DNA of 64,000 nucleotides from Akebia trifoliata (Eukaryota > Streptophyta > Magnoliopsida > Ranunculales > Lardizabalaceae), in contig CM030705.1 of the NCBI GenBank assembly GCA_017979445.1, positions 10,578,679 to 10,642,678 of the forward strand, read 5' to 3'. This document shows positions 1 through 10,800 of this stretch, one piece after another. A program made the translations under genes and the position numbers. Below the pieces are notes generated by a model, which did no database searches, was not told the DNA's origin, and worked only from the letters and a program-made list of their open reading frames with translations. The first letter of the stretch is position 1; the number at the start of each line of letters is the position of its first letter.

Positions 1-8
1 TGATATAC

Positions 9-3004
9 CTAATTAAATCAGCAATGGATATAATTCTCATGTTCTCTCTCTGCGCAAATTGGCGGAGCTTTGGTAACCGAGCCATGGAACCATCATCATC
101 CACAATCTCACATATAACAGCAATGGGGTCTAACCCAGCCAACACAACAAGATCAACAGAAGCTTCTGTATGTCCTGCTCTTCTTAGAACACCTCCCTCC
201 CTATACTTCAAAGGGAAGATATGACCTGGGCGGCAGAAATCCTCAGCTTTCGATTCTTTAGACGCAAGAGACAATATTGTTGTTGCCCTATCACAAGCCG
301 ATACTCCTGTGGTTGTACCTACTTTTGCATCCTACAGAAGCAGAATCCAGTATAATTTTCTGGATAAGTTTAATATATCCTGCTGTAAGATTGCTAACTT
401 TCTTATCGAATAAAATTAAAGCTTCTTTATACCACTGATATTGTGAATTCTGGACAAAGTTTTTCTTCGTTGTCCTTCTGCATTACCATCAAAGGAAGTT
501 GTAACCTCTCTAGATCTTCTCCTTTCATGTTCACACACACAATTCCAGTTCCATGTTTTACAATAAAAGCCACAGCTTCCGGTGTTGCTAACGACGCTGC
601 CATTATCAGATCTCCCTCATTTTCTCTATCTTCATCGTTTACAACAATGACTATCTGCAAGGTCAGCTAAATGTTAGCAATGTTAGCTATGAATACTGTT
701 ATGTTTGCGCCTTGTCTTCTCTTGCTGGTAGATTAATATTGACATAAGGGATTGTGCACCAAGTAGCAGATTCGGTAGCTCAAGCTATCCAATGAGCTGA
801 CTGTGGGGTTGTAGAGGGCAGCAATCCCCCTACGAGAAGGTGGGGGGGTTCATGTGACAGAGCCCCCGACCCAAATTTTTCGAGGTTACTTTTTTCTCAA
901 TTTTGTAACTTTTGTCACTAAGGGTAATTGAGTAATTCCATTTTTGTAAGGACTGTGGATTCATCGTCAACTTATTTAGGGTTTTATTGTTGGAATATTA
1001 GACACAGAGCATTCTAATAAGTTGCCTTACGTTATAAGCAAATCATCCTCAGGTGAGGATTAGGATAAATCTTGTATTGTAAGGGATTTCATTAGATTAT
1101 GATTGGATCAGACCAGATTAGGACTAAATCTGTTATAAGACTAATTATTAGGGTAGATTGTAATTCGTCCAACAAAATCCAGAATAAATCCAATTCCATC
1201 TGTTTACATTTATGTGGCTTGTTTCAACTTTTTTGAGAGAAGTGAGATTGAGAGAATTGCAACCCTGATTTTCATGAAAATAGTCAAAGGATCTCATCAT
1301 CACCCATGAATGTAGGCAATCTTGCCAAACCATATTGTTGAGTTTAATCCTACATCAGACACACATTGCCTTGTTTCTTTCCTTATAAGCTCTTGGGCCT
1401 CTCCACTCATTGCCAATTGGTTTTGAGTTGGACCCCCAAATTTATCATGGTATCAGAGCGGGCCTTTCTCTCCTCCAATCACCTAGTTCATATCTTCACG
1501 TGCTTTGGCAAAATCCGGCCCACACGTGCGGGGGCGTGTTGAGTTTAGTCCCACATCGGACACAAATTGCCTTGTTTCTCTTCTTATAAGCTGTGGGGAC
1601 TCTCCACTCATTGCCAATTGATTTTGAGTTAGACCCCCAAATTTATCACGTATAAATTATATGTTTGTGTTCTCGCTTAATTTCTGATTTGTGCTTTTAC
1701 TTTTCATTGTTTTCATCATTTCTTGCGCCTATTTCCTATAGTGAGAACGAACCTTGCCTTGACGGATGTCTTCTATGGCCTGTGGGATGGAGGAGAATCC
1801 GTCTGTGGGGCTATCCACATCAAATTCATCCTTATGAACGAAATAACCATCATTTGTAGGGGTAATCTCTGCTGAAAGTGTTTCAAATGTTCTTAGTCCG
1901 CCATTACCCTTGAGACGAAAACCTGATTTTCTACTCAGATTGATCAAGGGTGAATCTTTTGAAACCTTATTTGCTGCAAATGGATTCACACAGTGCAAAC
2001 CATTGAACATGTTGAAGTATTTGTGCCCCCTACAGAAAATAAGTTGTGAAGAATTAAAAATTAATTAAGAATCAGAGAATTAAAAAGCTCAAAATGCATT
2101 ATAGTTATCAAGTATCATAAACAAAAGTGTAGATGAGTTCTAATTGTTGGGATTTAACCCCCCAAATACAACTTTCACAATCAATTAAAACCAACCATAA
2201 AGATTATCATCGACCAAAAATAAATAAATAAATAAATCCATATGCCTGTTTTCCACAAATTATAATCCAAATAGACAGAACAGTCAACAGTCCATTCTTG
2301 CTTCTAATGCCCAAAACTTTTGTAATCACCAAACAAAGTAGAGAGAGGACTCTACCCCAGCCCCTAATACACAGTTACATATGACTTGAGAAAAACAGTC
2401 CAAGGTGCATTGGAGGGGGATGGCTATGCTACTTCTTTAATAGAGTTAAAAATTCCCATAATTCTTGTTATCATGGAAAGTGGGGCTGGTAGTAATTACC
2501 ACTCACAACCCACTATAATTGAAAAACCCTATTAGATTGCATTATAGTTCGTTAAAAGGTGGCGCGTGCAAATGCATAGGTATCAAAAGGGTTTATTTGT
2601 AATTTAAAATATTAATTAAAAGATTTTTTAAAATTACATAACAAAATGGATATTTTTTAAAACTAATCAGCGTGATTTTACTGTCATGAGATTGCAATTT
2701 TCTTGGTTTTTGACCAAAATGACTCTGATTACATTAAGTTTAAAGGTAAAGGTGGGGGCATTTGTGAAATCCAAATTTTTGAATCAAACCACTTCTATTC
2801 CACCTTCTCTATTTTTGAAACTTCTAAGTCCATCAAAAGTGGCTTACAAATTATTGGTAAAAAATTGGTCCACACTCTAAATCACTTTTGATGGGGTTAG
2901 AAGTTTCAGATTAGACTTATTTTTAGGATCATCTTCTCATCATAGAGATCATCCTCATAAAAAATCAGCTTAATCCAAAACCTCTAACCCATATTTTAAA
3001 ATTT

Positions 3005-3044
<40 letters not shown>

Positions 3045-3431
3045 TATATATATTATATATATATATGGGAAATGTTCAGCAACAAACATTTTGGCAAAAC
3101 ATTTTTGAAAATATGGGTTACAGGTTTTGGAATGGGCTGATTTTTGGTGAGGATGATCTCTACAGGGAATAGATCATCATCACCAAAAATCAGCCCATTC
3201 CAAAACTTCTAACCCATCAAAAATGGTTTACAAAAAATGGACGGTCCACGATTTTCAACCTGTTAACATGGGGCTAGAAGTTTTGGAATGGGCTGATTTT
3301 TTATGAGGATGATCTCCTCACCGTAGAGATCATCCTCACCAAAAATCAGCCCATTCCAAAACCTCTAACCCATGTTTTGAAAAATGTTTTGCCAAAATGT
3401 TTGTCAAAATGTTTGTTGCTGAAAGGGACCC

Positions 3432-3472
<41 letters not shown>

Positions 3473-3525
3473 TACTGTGAAGGAGACAAAGCCATTGTAG
3501 AGCAAGAAGGATTGATGGAAGCCAT
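9..3525 (-). CDS. RIBA: Second RIBA gene (DHBP synthase part), cut by the left window edge
   Basis: Four exons match the first four of the complete RIBA gene: 3525-3476 (50 nt), 2029-1753 (277 nt), 654-433 (222 nt) and 331-9 (323 nt). Three exon lengths are identical to those of the complete gene. Exon 2 is 66 nt shorter because 23 codons are missing from the variable region after the transit peptide and one is added near TPTNDGYF. All four exons are open, with GT-AG borders and preserved phases. The exon for the last visible block ends at a donor (GT at 8-7), so exons 5-7 should lie at lower coordinates outside the window. The acidic motif is kept as [10 protein letters not shown] (first Asp changed to Asn), and HGTGIVC and RPGH are intact. 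Against the neighbour, His209, Arg218, Pro234 and Asn238 become Val, Cys, Ala and Cys. Plants often have RIBA paralogues with one weakened domain, so this could be such a gene. It could also be a pseudogene broken outside the window. Confidence 0.85.
1336..1648 (+). mobile_element. TRIM (terminal-repeat retrotransposon in miniature)
   Basis: Two 112-bp direct LTRs (1336-1447 and 1537-1648) both begin TGTTGAGTTTA and end TTATCA. A primer-binding site TGGTATCAGAGC (1448-1459, matching initiator tRNA-Met) follows the first LTR. A purine tract gtgcgggggcg precedes the second. The internal region is only 89 bp and codes for nothing. Flanks catat (1331-1335) and cgtat (1649-1653) fit a 5-bp target duplication with one CpG-type transition. 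The element lies in intron 2 of the second RIBA gene, where the complete RIBA has an 84-bp intron. Confidence 0.9.
2810..2998. repeat. Partial hairpin MITE of the shared-core family (M0)
   Basis: It carries the family core: a ccatcaaaagtgg...ccacttttgatggg-type inverted segment, then one tagaagtttc...gatcatc/gatcatcctc hairpin ending at taaccc. It runs straight into the (TA)n tract. Termini are missing or not recognisable, so it looks like a fragment next to the full copy at 3067-3431. Confidence 0.6.
3009..3066. repeat. (TA)n microsatellite
   Basis: About 58 bp of alternating T/A with a few interruptions. It sits between the partial hairpin element to its left and the full hairpin element that starts at 3067. 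Confidence 0.9.
3067..3431. mobile_element. Hairpin MITE M1 in a (TA)n tract
   Basis: The ends are inverted repeats: the left starts GGGAAATGTTCAGCAACAAA and the right, read inverted, shares TTCAGCAACAAACATTTTG. Inside are two hairpins, each with an arm like ttggaatgggctgatttt and a gaggatgatctc/gagatcatcctc loop region (about 3128-3210 and 3275-3365). (TA)n lies on both sides. The element lies in intron 1 of the second RIBA gene. Confidence 0.8.
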
Positions 3526-5340
3526 TCTTCCTGCTCACTCTGTCCAATCTCAAGCACGTAAACCTGCAACAAATGAGGGTTTCTTATTAATAATCATTAG
3601 AAGCCAAAGCCAACTTGGAATAGAGAAAAAAAAAAATGAAGAAAAATCAAAATTTTTGGCTAAAAGCTTAACGGCAAAAAGGTTGTGTGACACTAGTGAT
3701 GGCTGGAATTCAGACTCTATCCAACAAAGCCAAACAGAAACGGAATAGGCCGTTAGACTATAAAATGCATCTAATACATTATTGACAATGTTTCTCCGTC
3801 ACATAATCAAAGTTTATGATTTTGAAATAAATCACTTTGGCCATATCACCTATTTCGATGTATTGAAATAAGGTGTAATACGATGGGAGCAGATCTTCTG
3901 TAGCGTGAATCTTTTGTAGCCCTTTATAGCCTATGTCAACATTTGAGGATGTGCCATGTCATCAAGATGATTACATCCAATCGTTTAAATATAGGAGTAC
4001 AGTAATCGTCTATTTTCAAAAACTTGATTAAGGTTTAAAAAAAAATTGATAATTTTTTTTTTTTCAAATCCGATCTAATCCATGAATCCAAGAGGGTTGT
4101 GTTGTTATTTTCCTTCAATGTGGTGTTCTCTGGAATGTAGAACAAGAGCTACAAAGAGTTACAGAAGAAATGAGATACAGAGGATCCGCTTTCGTTATAT
4201 GATACACCGAAAAGAGATTTGATTAGGTTAAAATCGCATTATAAGGAATCTGATTAGATTAGGATTAAATCTGTTGGATTTATATTTTTATATAAATCCT
4301 ATTAGGTTTGATAATGATTCAATGAAAATCAAGAGAATAAATCCAATCTTCTAATTTTACAAGATAACTAAGACCACTCTTAAAAGACATCTTGAATTCA
4401 AATCCCACCTTAGGAGACACTGTTTGGGATTTATCTTAGAAATTACATGGTGCCTCGATTTACATTTTTTATAAATTTATTATTACTTAAAGCATAAATG
4501 TCACCTTGAGATTTACATTAGTAGTAGAATCAGGAGGGAAGCAAGACCATAAACACCAAAGTTAAGATGTGCAGGGACGACATAAACCCAACTCAGTCAC
4601 CCAAGATGGGATCAACCACATAGGTGGATCCAATACATCTGAATCCCATTTATTGCGAGGGACTGACTAGGTGCACACCAACATTAAAAAATCCTTTATT
4701 GTTTTGATAGTTGTATTACCTCTATTTTAACCTATTACTTGCACTCCAATACCTAAACTTTTGAGGTTTAAGCTTTATTTTAATTTGTAATTTTATATTT
4801 GTTGTTCGTGCTCTACTTTGACCATGTTTTGTAATTGATTTTGTTTGTATTCTCTTTGGCCCCAACTTAATTAAGGCACTGATTTTTTAATCTTTGTTTA
4901 GAATTTTATCTAAACTTGTGTATTTCAAGATAATGTAACTTTGTAAATATGGTTCTGAAACGAAAAAATATTTCTTGCACAAATTACTGAACCAGCAATA
5001 ATTTCTTTTGGTGTATTGAGGAAGAACAAAAAACAAAAAAAAATTTAAAAGAGTGCAACATTTTTTTAAAATTATTTTTGGAGTTTAATCATCCAAATGG
5101 AGTACAAAGGTAAATTTTTAAGTGATGGAGTGGAATTGATAATGGTTGGTGTGCAACTAGTTGGTCCCTTATTAAAAATTTAGCCTAGCTAGTTCATCAA
5201 CCGTGATCTGATCATGAAACCGGTCTTAGAACTTGATGTAGCGGGGTGTTGGGCTAATTGATGGGCTTTAAGGCCAAGCCCGTCAAATTCTCAAACTTGC
5301 ACTGAATTTGTATGACCTATCTAAGTCAGACTAGGGCTTA
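3526..5340. other. Flank between the second RIBA gene and repeats
   Basis: The first 250 bp are the probable promoter and 5' UTR of the second RIBA gene (minus strand) and align with 14,074-14,320. Beyond that, stretches near 3,890-4,080 and 5,210-5,340 resemble 15,530-15,660 and 16,680-16,780, so the flank was duplicated with the gene. No gene is recognisable. Confidence 0.55.
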
Positions 5341-5945
5341 AAATGGGTGAGACCCGGACCGGATCTGAGAATATCCATATTCCGGTCCGATTTTTTTCTG
5401 GATCTGACTCGATCCAATTCCTTGATTTGGGTAAAGTTGGGTCGGAAAATTCTAAATTGTTCAACATTTTTTTCTACAACACTTCTTTGATAATTGTTAA
5501 ACTATTCTATTTTACCATTATAATCCTCTTATTTTATAAGAATTCCCATTGTATTAAAGTGGTAGAAAAGACATTTTGAACCACCAGGGGGTGGCTGAAT
5601 GGTAGTAACTTGAGACCAAGAAATATGCTCTTTCTATGGTCTCAAGTTCAAATCCCACTACCCATAAAAAAACCTTGGTGGCCACGCACCGCTCCACGTA
5701 GTGGGGTATAGCTTGAGTGCGGGGCATAGGGACTAGTCTGGTGTGCGCAAGCTGGCCCGGATACCCTTCGTTTTCAAAAAAAAAAAAAAAAAGACGTTTT
5801 GAAAAATCTAAAAATATAATTTTCAAAGCAATATATCATTCGAATCTATGCGGATATAGGCATGTATCCATATCTGACCCGGATCTAACTATGTTTGACC
5901 AAATTTTTATCAAATTTTCTCCAAGGGTTCCAACCTGCTATCAAA
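5341..5945. repeat. Dispersed repeat copy interrupted by a SINE
   Basis: It aligns with 23,340-23,820 and, inverted, with 22,380-22,800. Shared stretches are the actggtcc/gggtcggatc-like segment, the gatatttt...agcaatatatcatt segment and the ctccaagg(g/a)t(t)ccaacctgct end. It is interrupted at 5,581 by the SINE. Likely a fragment of the element that forms the large palindrome at 22-24.6 kb. Confidence 0.55.
5581..5792 (+). mobile_element. tRNA-derived SINE
   Basis: About 212 bp. It has a Pol III A-box-like motif (gtggctgaatgg, 5591-5602) and a B-box-like motif (agttcaaatccc, 5645-5656), a tRNA-unrelated body, and a 17-base poly(A) tail. It is flanked by a 15-bp target duplication: aaaagacattttgaa (5566-5580) and aaaagacgttttgaa (5789-5803, overlapping the tail), with one CpG-type mismatch. 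Similar copies should be findable elsewhere in this genome. Confidence 0.88.
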
Positions 5946-5963
5946 AGAATCAGGATCAAGTAA

Positions 5964-6140
5964 GGTGTCATGTTCTTATGGAATAGGAATGGTGTCTACA
6001 TGGCACGTTTTGGTAGGAGTTTAAAACACATCGGCTCCTAACCAAGCCGTTCTTTCTACATGGCATGCAACATGATGTATTTAATCTCCCACCAAAACAT
6101 GCCAAGTAGACACTGTATGTTGTTATAGGAACAGGACACC
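5964..6140. mobile_element. Short inverted-repeat MITE
   Basis: It begins GGTGTCATGTTC and ends GAACAGGACACC. The arms pair over most of their length through ggtgtctacatggcacgttttggtaggag-like sequence. At 177 bp it is too short to code. No clear target duplication is visible. Confidence 0.65.
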
Positions 6141-7479
6141 GCTTTGGATTACGACTCTGAAAGAAAAAACCCACTCACCTATTCATACACAAGGACCATA
6201 TTTCAAATGGGTGATATCAATTGGATGATCATGACCGTTTGATGAACAAATTAAACTCCAAAGTTAATATAATTCCGAAGCATGATAAAGTTGAGAAAAT
6301 GAAGATGATGATAGAAGAAGCCAACCTTAGAGCACCAATTTAATATAGACTCCTTGAATCTTGAAAACACTTCCAAGCTTATAGCTTTCAAGCTGTAATG
6401 AGTTTCATTGGCAACAATTAGAGCTTTTATAAATATAATTAACATGGTTGCAACTTCAATAATTGAAATTTTTTGGGAAATGAGAAGGGATGGCTTCTCT
6501 GGACCTACACACTTTACAAGAGGGTTGCATTTAATTAATAGCTGAGATTTCAAAATTTCCTACTTCAGCATTAGAAAGGTATGTGTGAGCATGGGAAGGG
6601 AAGTAGTCACCCACACGTGATGAAGAGCCATGGTTCTGCTTATTTGGGAATGTTCTATTGTTACACGGTTTAGTGTAGCAAGTGTTCTATTTTGTTTGCT
6701 TAGCCAAAAAAAAAAAAATTGATCTATTTTGTAGAGCAACTCAAACAAATTACTATATTTTGTACATGTTTGAAAATCAACTGTTGAAAGTTGGAACTCT
6801 CCAACTTTTCATAACTCTTACTTTATAAGGAGTTGCAACTCTTTACTTAAGTGAGACTTGATAACTCACCCTAGAGTCTGACATGAGAAAATAAATGATG
6901 AGGTTGACATTATCCAATTATATCCAGACGTATCGATAGAATCCAAACCCAAAATGATGATCATCAACAAAGATTTCCAAATTTTTCTTTTATTTCTTCT
7001 TTTTTTTTCATAGATTTTTTTATAAAAGTATTCCCTTCATTTTGATAAAATCCAACCGTTGAAAACGATTTTTACAAGAAAATCATCCCAACATTTCTTT
7101 AGAACCCCTCCCCATCTCCATTATAAAATAGTTCAATTTTTAACTCTCAACGATGCTCCCACTTCCAACATAAAACTGAACTCAGCACACTTATACATGT
7201 GTGATGGCATACTACAAGTTGCACACGTCGCATGTGACAAGTTTCACACTGATACGTGTGTGGCAGTAGTGTCCCCCAGGAGGAAAAACATGGATTCTTC
7301 AAGTACACCAACTAAAGTCAAGCACCCTCACTCAAACTCCCATGGTTAAGTACAAAAGAAGCCATGGAACGAAGTTCTAAGTAAACAAGTAGAAAGCCAC
7401 TCCCACCTTTGAACCAAGTAAATAGCTAAATTAGATACATGGTGAGACAGTAAAGTAAATAGTACAAGTTCCTTTGTTT
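6141..7479. other. Gene-free flank, left half duplicated at 16,830-17,165
   Basis: 6,141-6,550 aligns with 16,830-17,165 through shared tttcaaatgggtgat, agcttt(c)aagtct-like and tttggga-aatg segments. An ORF of 100 codons on the minus strand (6,553-6,251) is not conserved in the other copy, so I do not call a gene. 6,560-7,479 shows no recognisable element. Confidence 0.5.
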
Positions 7480-7892
7480 AATTTTTCGGCAACATAAATT
7501 TATTCCAAAAAGTAGGAGAAGCAACAACTCATCCCTGGGATTAGATGACCAACAACAGGCTATAACATATCAAGGAAAAGAAGAAAAAAAATTACAGAAA
7601 AAATAAACCATCCCCCCTAACAATCAATCCTACTTAAAAACAAAATCTTCAAAGAAAAATCCCTTACGGTTTCTGTTGTTACAACACCACATTTTCTTTC
7701 ATGACTAATTTTACCTTTTTATGGGAAGAGGATCACTGACAATGGAACCGAAATTTTCGGTGAGAATGTTTAACTTCAAATTATTTAGTGTTGAATGAAA
7801 TATAGCAATCAATATCTTTCTGTCACTGAGAGCATGCACTTGGACCTTCTCATTGATCAAAGGTTGCAACAAATATTCTATCTGGCAGAACA
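7480..7892 (-). other. Probable RIBA 3' UTR
   Basis: The stretch follows the RIBA stop codon. On the minus strand it is U/A-rich and contains AATAAA (plus-strand tttatt near 7498-7503), a plausible poly(A) signal about 390 bp past the stop. The exact end cannot be read from the sequence. Confidence 0.4.
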
Positions 7893-10800
7893 TCATGACA
7901 CGGGTTGTTGGCCATCGGGTTTGCCATTTCCACTAATATGACCAGTTAAGACACCATTGAATTCTAAACCATAAATATGCCCCATCTTTGCACGTTTGGT
8001 CTCCAAATATCTCTTGTTCTCCATTGTTATTGGAGTTAACAATGGAACTCTGCCAGCGACTGCCAAGCCATAACCTTTGAGCCCGATGTACTTAGCAGGG
8101 TTGTTGGTCATCAGCTTCATCGTGCGGACACCAAGATCTCGTAATATCTGCAATAAGAAGGGAAACAAATTCGAATAGCTAAATTAATTCGATCAAAAAT
8201 CAAAATAACAGTCATAAACATCACTGGATCATAGACACAAGAAATTTAGGAACCATAATCTAATAGGCAATTGAGGAATGGCCACAACATGCCTAATGTT
8301 AAAAAGAGTATTTTCCAAAGAGTTAAGGTTCAAAAGCAGCACAATATGGCTACCTAAGAGCAGGGCATAACCTCTAGAACAATTAACTAGTTTCACAAAA
8401 TCGGATACCTGAGCACCAATGCCGTACTCTCTGGAATCAACAGGCAATCCCAACTCCTCGTTGGCTTCCACAGTGTCACGCCCATCATCCTGCAGGTTGT
8501 ATGCACGTAGCTTGTGGCCTAGACCAATTCCCCTTCCCTCATGTCCACGGAGGTACACTAATACACCCTTCCCAGCAGCCTCTATTTGCTGCATTGCAAG
8601 TGCCAACTGGCTACCACAGTCACATCTGGCTGACCCAAATATGTCTCCCGTGAGGCACTCAGAGTGCACCCTTACAAGAATATCTTGCCCATCCCCGATC
8701 TCACCCTGTTTACATAATAAACCATGTTGCAATTAATTTGTAGAATGAAATAATGCTAATGCACCCGGGTTGTTTTGACAAAATCCCAGACAACATTCTA
8801 GACAAAGTATTGTCTGATATGGCTAAAAAGTTTCAGAATCTGCTGATATTTTGTGAGGATGATTTACTCAAACTATCGGTGAAAATTTGACAGTTCACAA
8901 TTCTTCAACTTATAAACTAGGGTTAGAAATTTCAAAATTGGCTGATTTTTTGTAATGATGATTTTCTCATCATAGAAATCATTGTCACAAAAAATCAGCC
9001 CATTCCGAAACTTTTAACCCATATAAGACAAAATGCTTTGTCTAGAATGTTGTCTAGGTCAGGTTCCATGCTCTAGTGGCAAGACGACAGGGCTGCAATG
9101 ATTTTAGTCAGGGATTTAATACTACTTTGACCGACCAAAATAGAAAATCCTTTTTTAAAGAGAAAAGCCCTACTTGATATGTTTGAAACATTTTCATTTT
9201 AAATCAAGATACATGGGGATGAAACCCACAACCCTACGAGAGACAGTAGAACATATCAACCAGCCAGCCCACAAAGCACGTAAGAAAGCATAATTAAGGT
9301 AGCTGAGTAAAATTCAAGAAATTCACTTACTTTAACCATGGCAATATGCTCAATCCCATCAAGGATTGACCTATAGCAGTAGGACTTGAACGGTCCCCAC
9401 ATTGTGGGTATCGGTGCAGCAGCAGACCGCTCCACGAGTTTATCTCTCTTCCTCCTATACCTGCCAATTGTAATCCAACATCATCAATTGAAATAACAAA
9501 AAAAAATGCACAAGATTACAAATTAAAATAACTTTAATGATGATATATTCTCTCTCCCTAGAGATAATACGATCATTTACCTTATTAAATCAGCAATGGA
9601 TACAATTTTCAAGTTCTCTCTCTGTGCAAATTGGCGGAGCTTTGGTAACCGAGCCATGGAACCATCATCGTCCACAATCTCACATAAAACTGCAACGGGG
9701 TCTAACCCAGCCAGCATGGCAAGATCAACAGAAGCTTCTGTATGTCCAGCTCTTTTTAGAACACCCCCCTCTCTGTACTTCAGAGGGAATATATGACCAG
9801 GGCGGTTGAAATCCTCAGGCTTTGAATCACTAGCTGCAAGAGCCAAAATTGTTGTTGCCCTATCACGAGCCGACACTCCAGTGGTTGTACCATGTTTTGC
9901 ATCCTACAGAAGCCCATTGTAAATTACAAAAAGAAAACATACATATACACTTTAGCAAGAATTTGCAACTATTAAAAGGACAACTATTTACTTCTACTGA
10001 ACAATTACTTAAACTGGTCCCCTGTGAAATCATTGTGAAGAATCACAAAAGTAAAACTGTTGCCAAAACATATTTTGAAAAAAGTAGTTTCTAGACCACT
10101 AAAAATTCCAAATATATATATATATATATATATATGTTTCTGTTTTTTTTTTTTTCTTTTGAATAAACTTCCAACCAATTGGCCATAAAAGTTAAGTAAA
10201 CAACGTAAAAGATGGTGTATCCTAAATTGACAATGCTTCAAGAAAGGAAAAAAAAAAGAAGGAAATATGAGTTTTCTCTACTGAAAAATAAAAATACTGG
10301 ACTAAGATAACAACTTTACAAAATTAAGATGGGAGAACGGTATGGAAAATCCAAATATTCTAAAAAAGAAATCAAACAACTTCCACAATTACATATCTGA
10401 ACTAATTAAACAAGAAACAATGCCCTTTAAAGAAATTCCATAAAACAAACTTATAGCATAACCTAAGTAAAGAAAAATGAATGCAAGAACTTAAAACTTA
10501 AAAATTGATTTGGAGAAGAAATGTTGTGTTTGTAAATGTAAAGTGTAAACAGACTAAAGCTACTCAAGACCTTTTAAGTGAAAGCAATCCTCAAAAGAAG
10601 TATATCAACATTTTGATGAGTAAAAAGACCGTAATTATAGCTAAACAGTTCTTGTGTCGACACACTTGAAAGGATACGCATGTTCCCAAGCTCCAACACA
10701 CGTGCATTTGATTTTTATGATCTTGTTTATTGAAAGTTTATTTAATGCAGGCTGATGTACTCCGTCCTCCATACAATACATTATTAAGTTGTTAACCACA

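Noticed and set aside
9..3525. Calling the second RIBA gene a pseudogene because the GTP cyclohydrolase half is absent
   Set aside because: The last visible exon ends at a good donor at the window edge and all visible frames are open, so the missing part is explained by truncation of the window.
3377..3748. Plus-strand ORF of 123 codons
   Set aside because: It crosses the M1 end, a (TA)/(GA) microsatellite and the antisense of RIBA exon 1; it is not preserved in the other RIBA copy.
5581..5670. A functional tRNA gene
   Set aside because: A- and B-box-like motifs are present, but the cloverleaf stems do not close; the poly(A) tail and target duplication show a SINE.
6251..6553. Minus-strand ORF of 100 codons
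   Set aside because: The homologous segment at 16,830-17,165 does not keep the frame, and no domain is recognisable.
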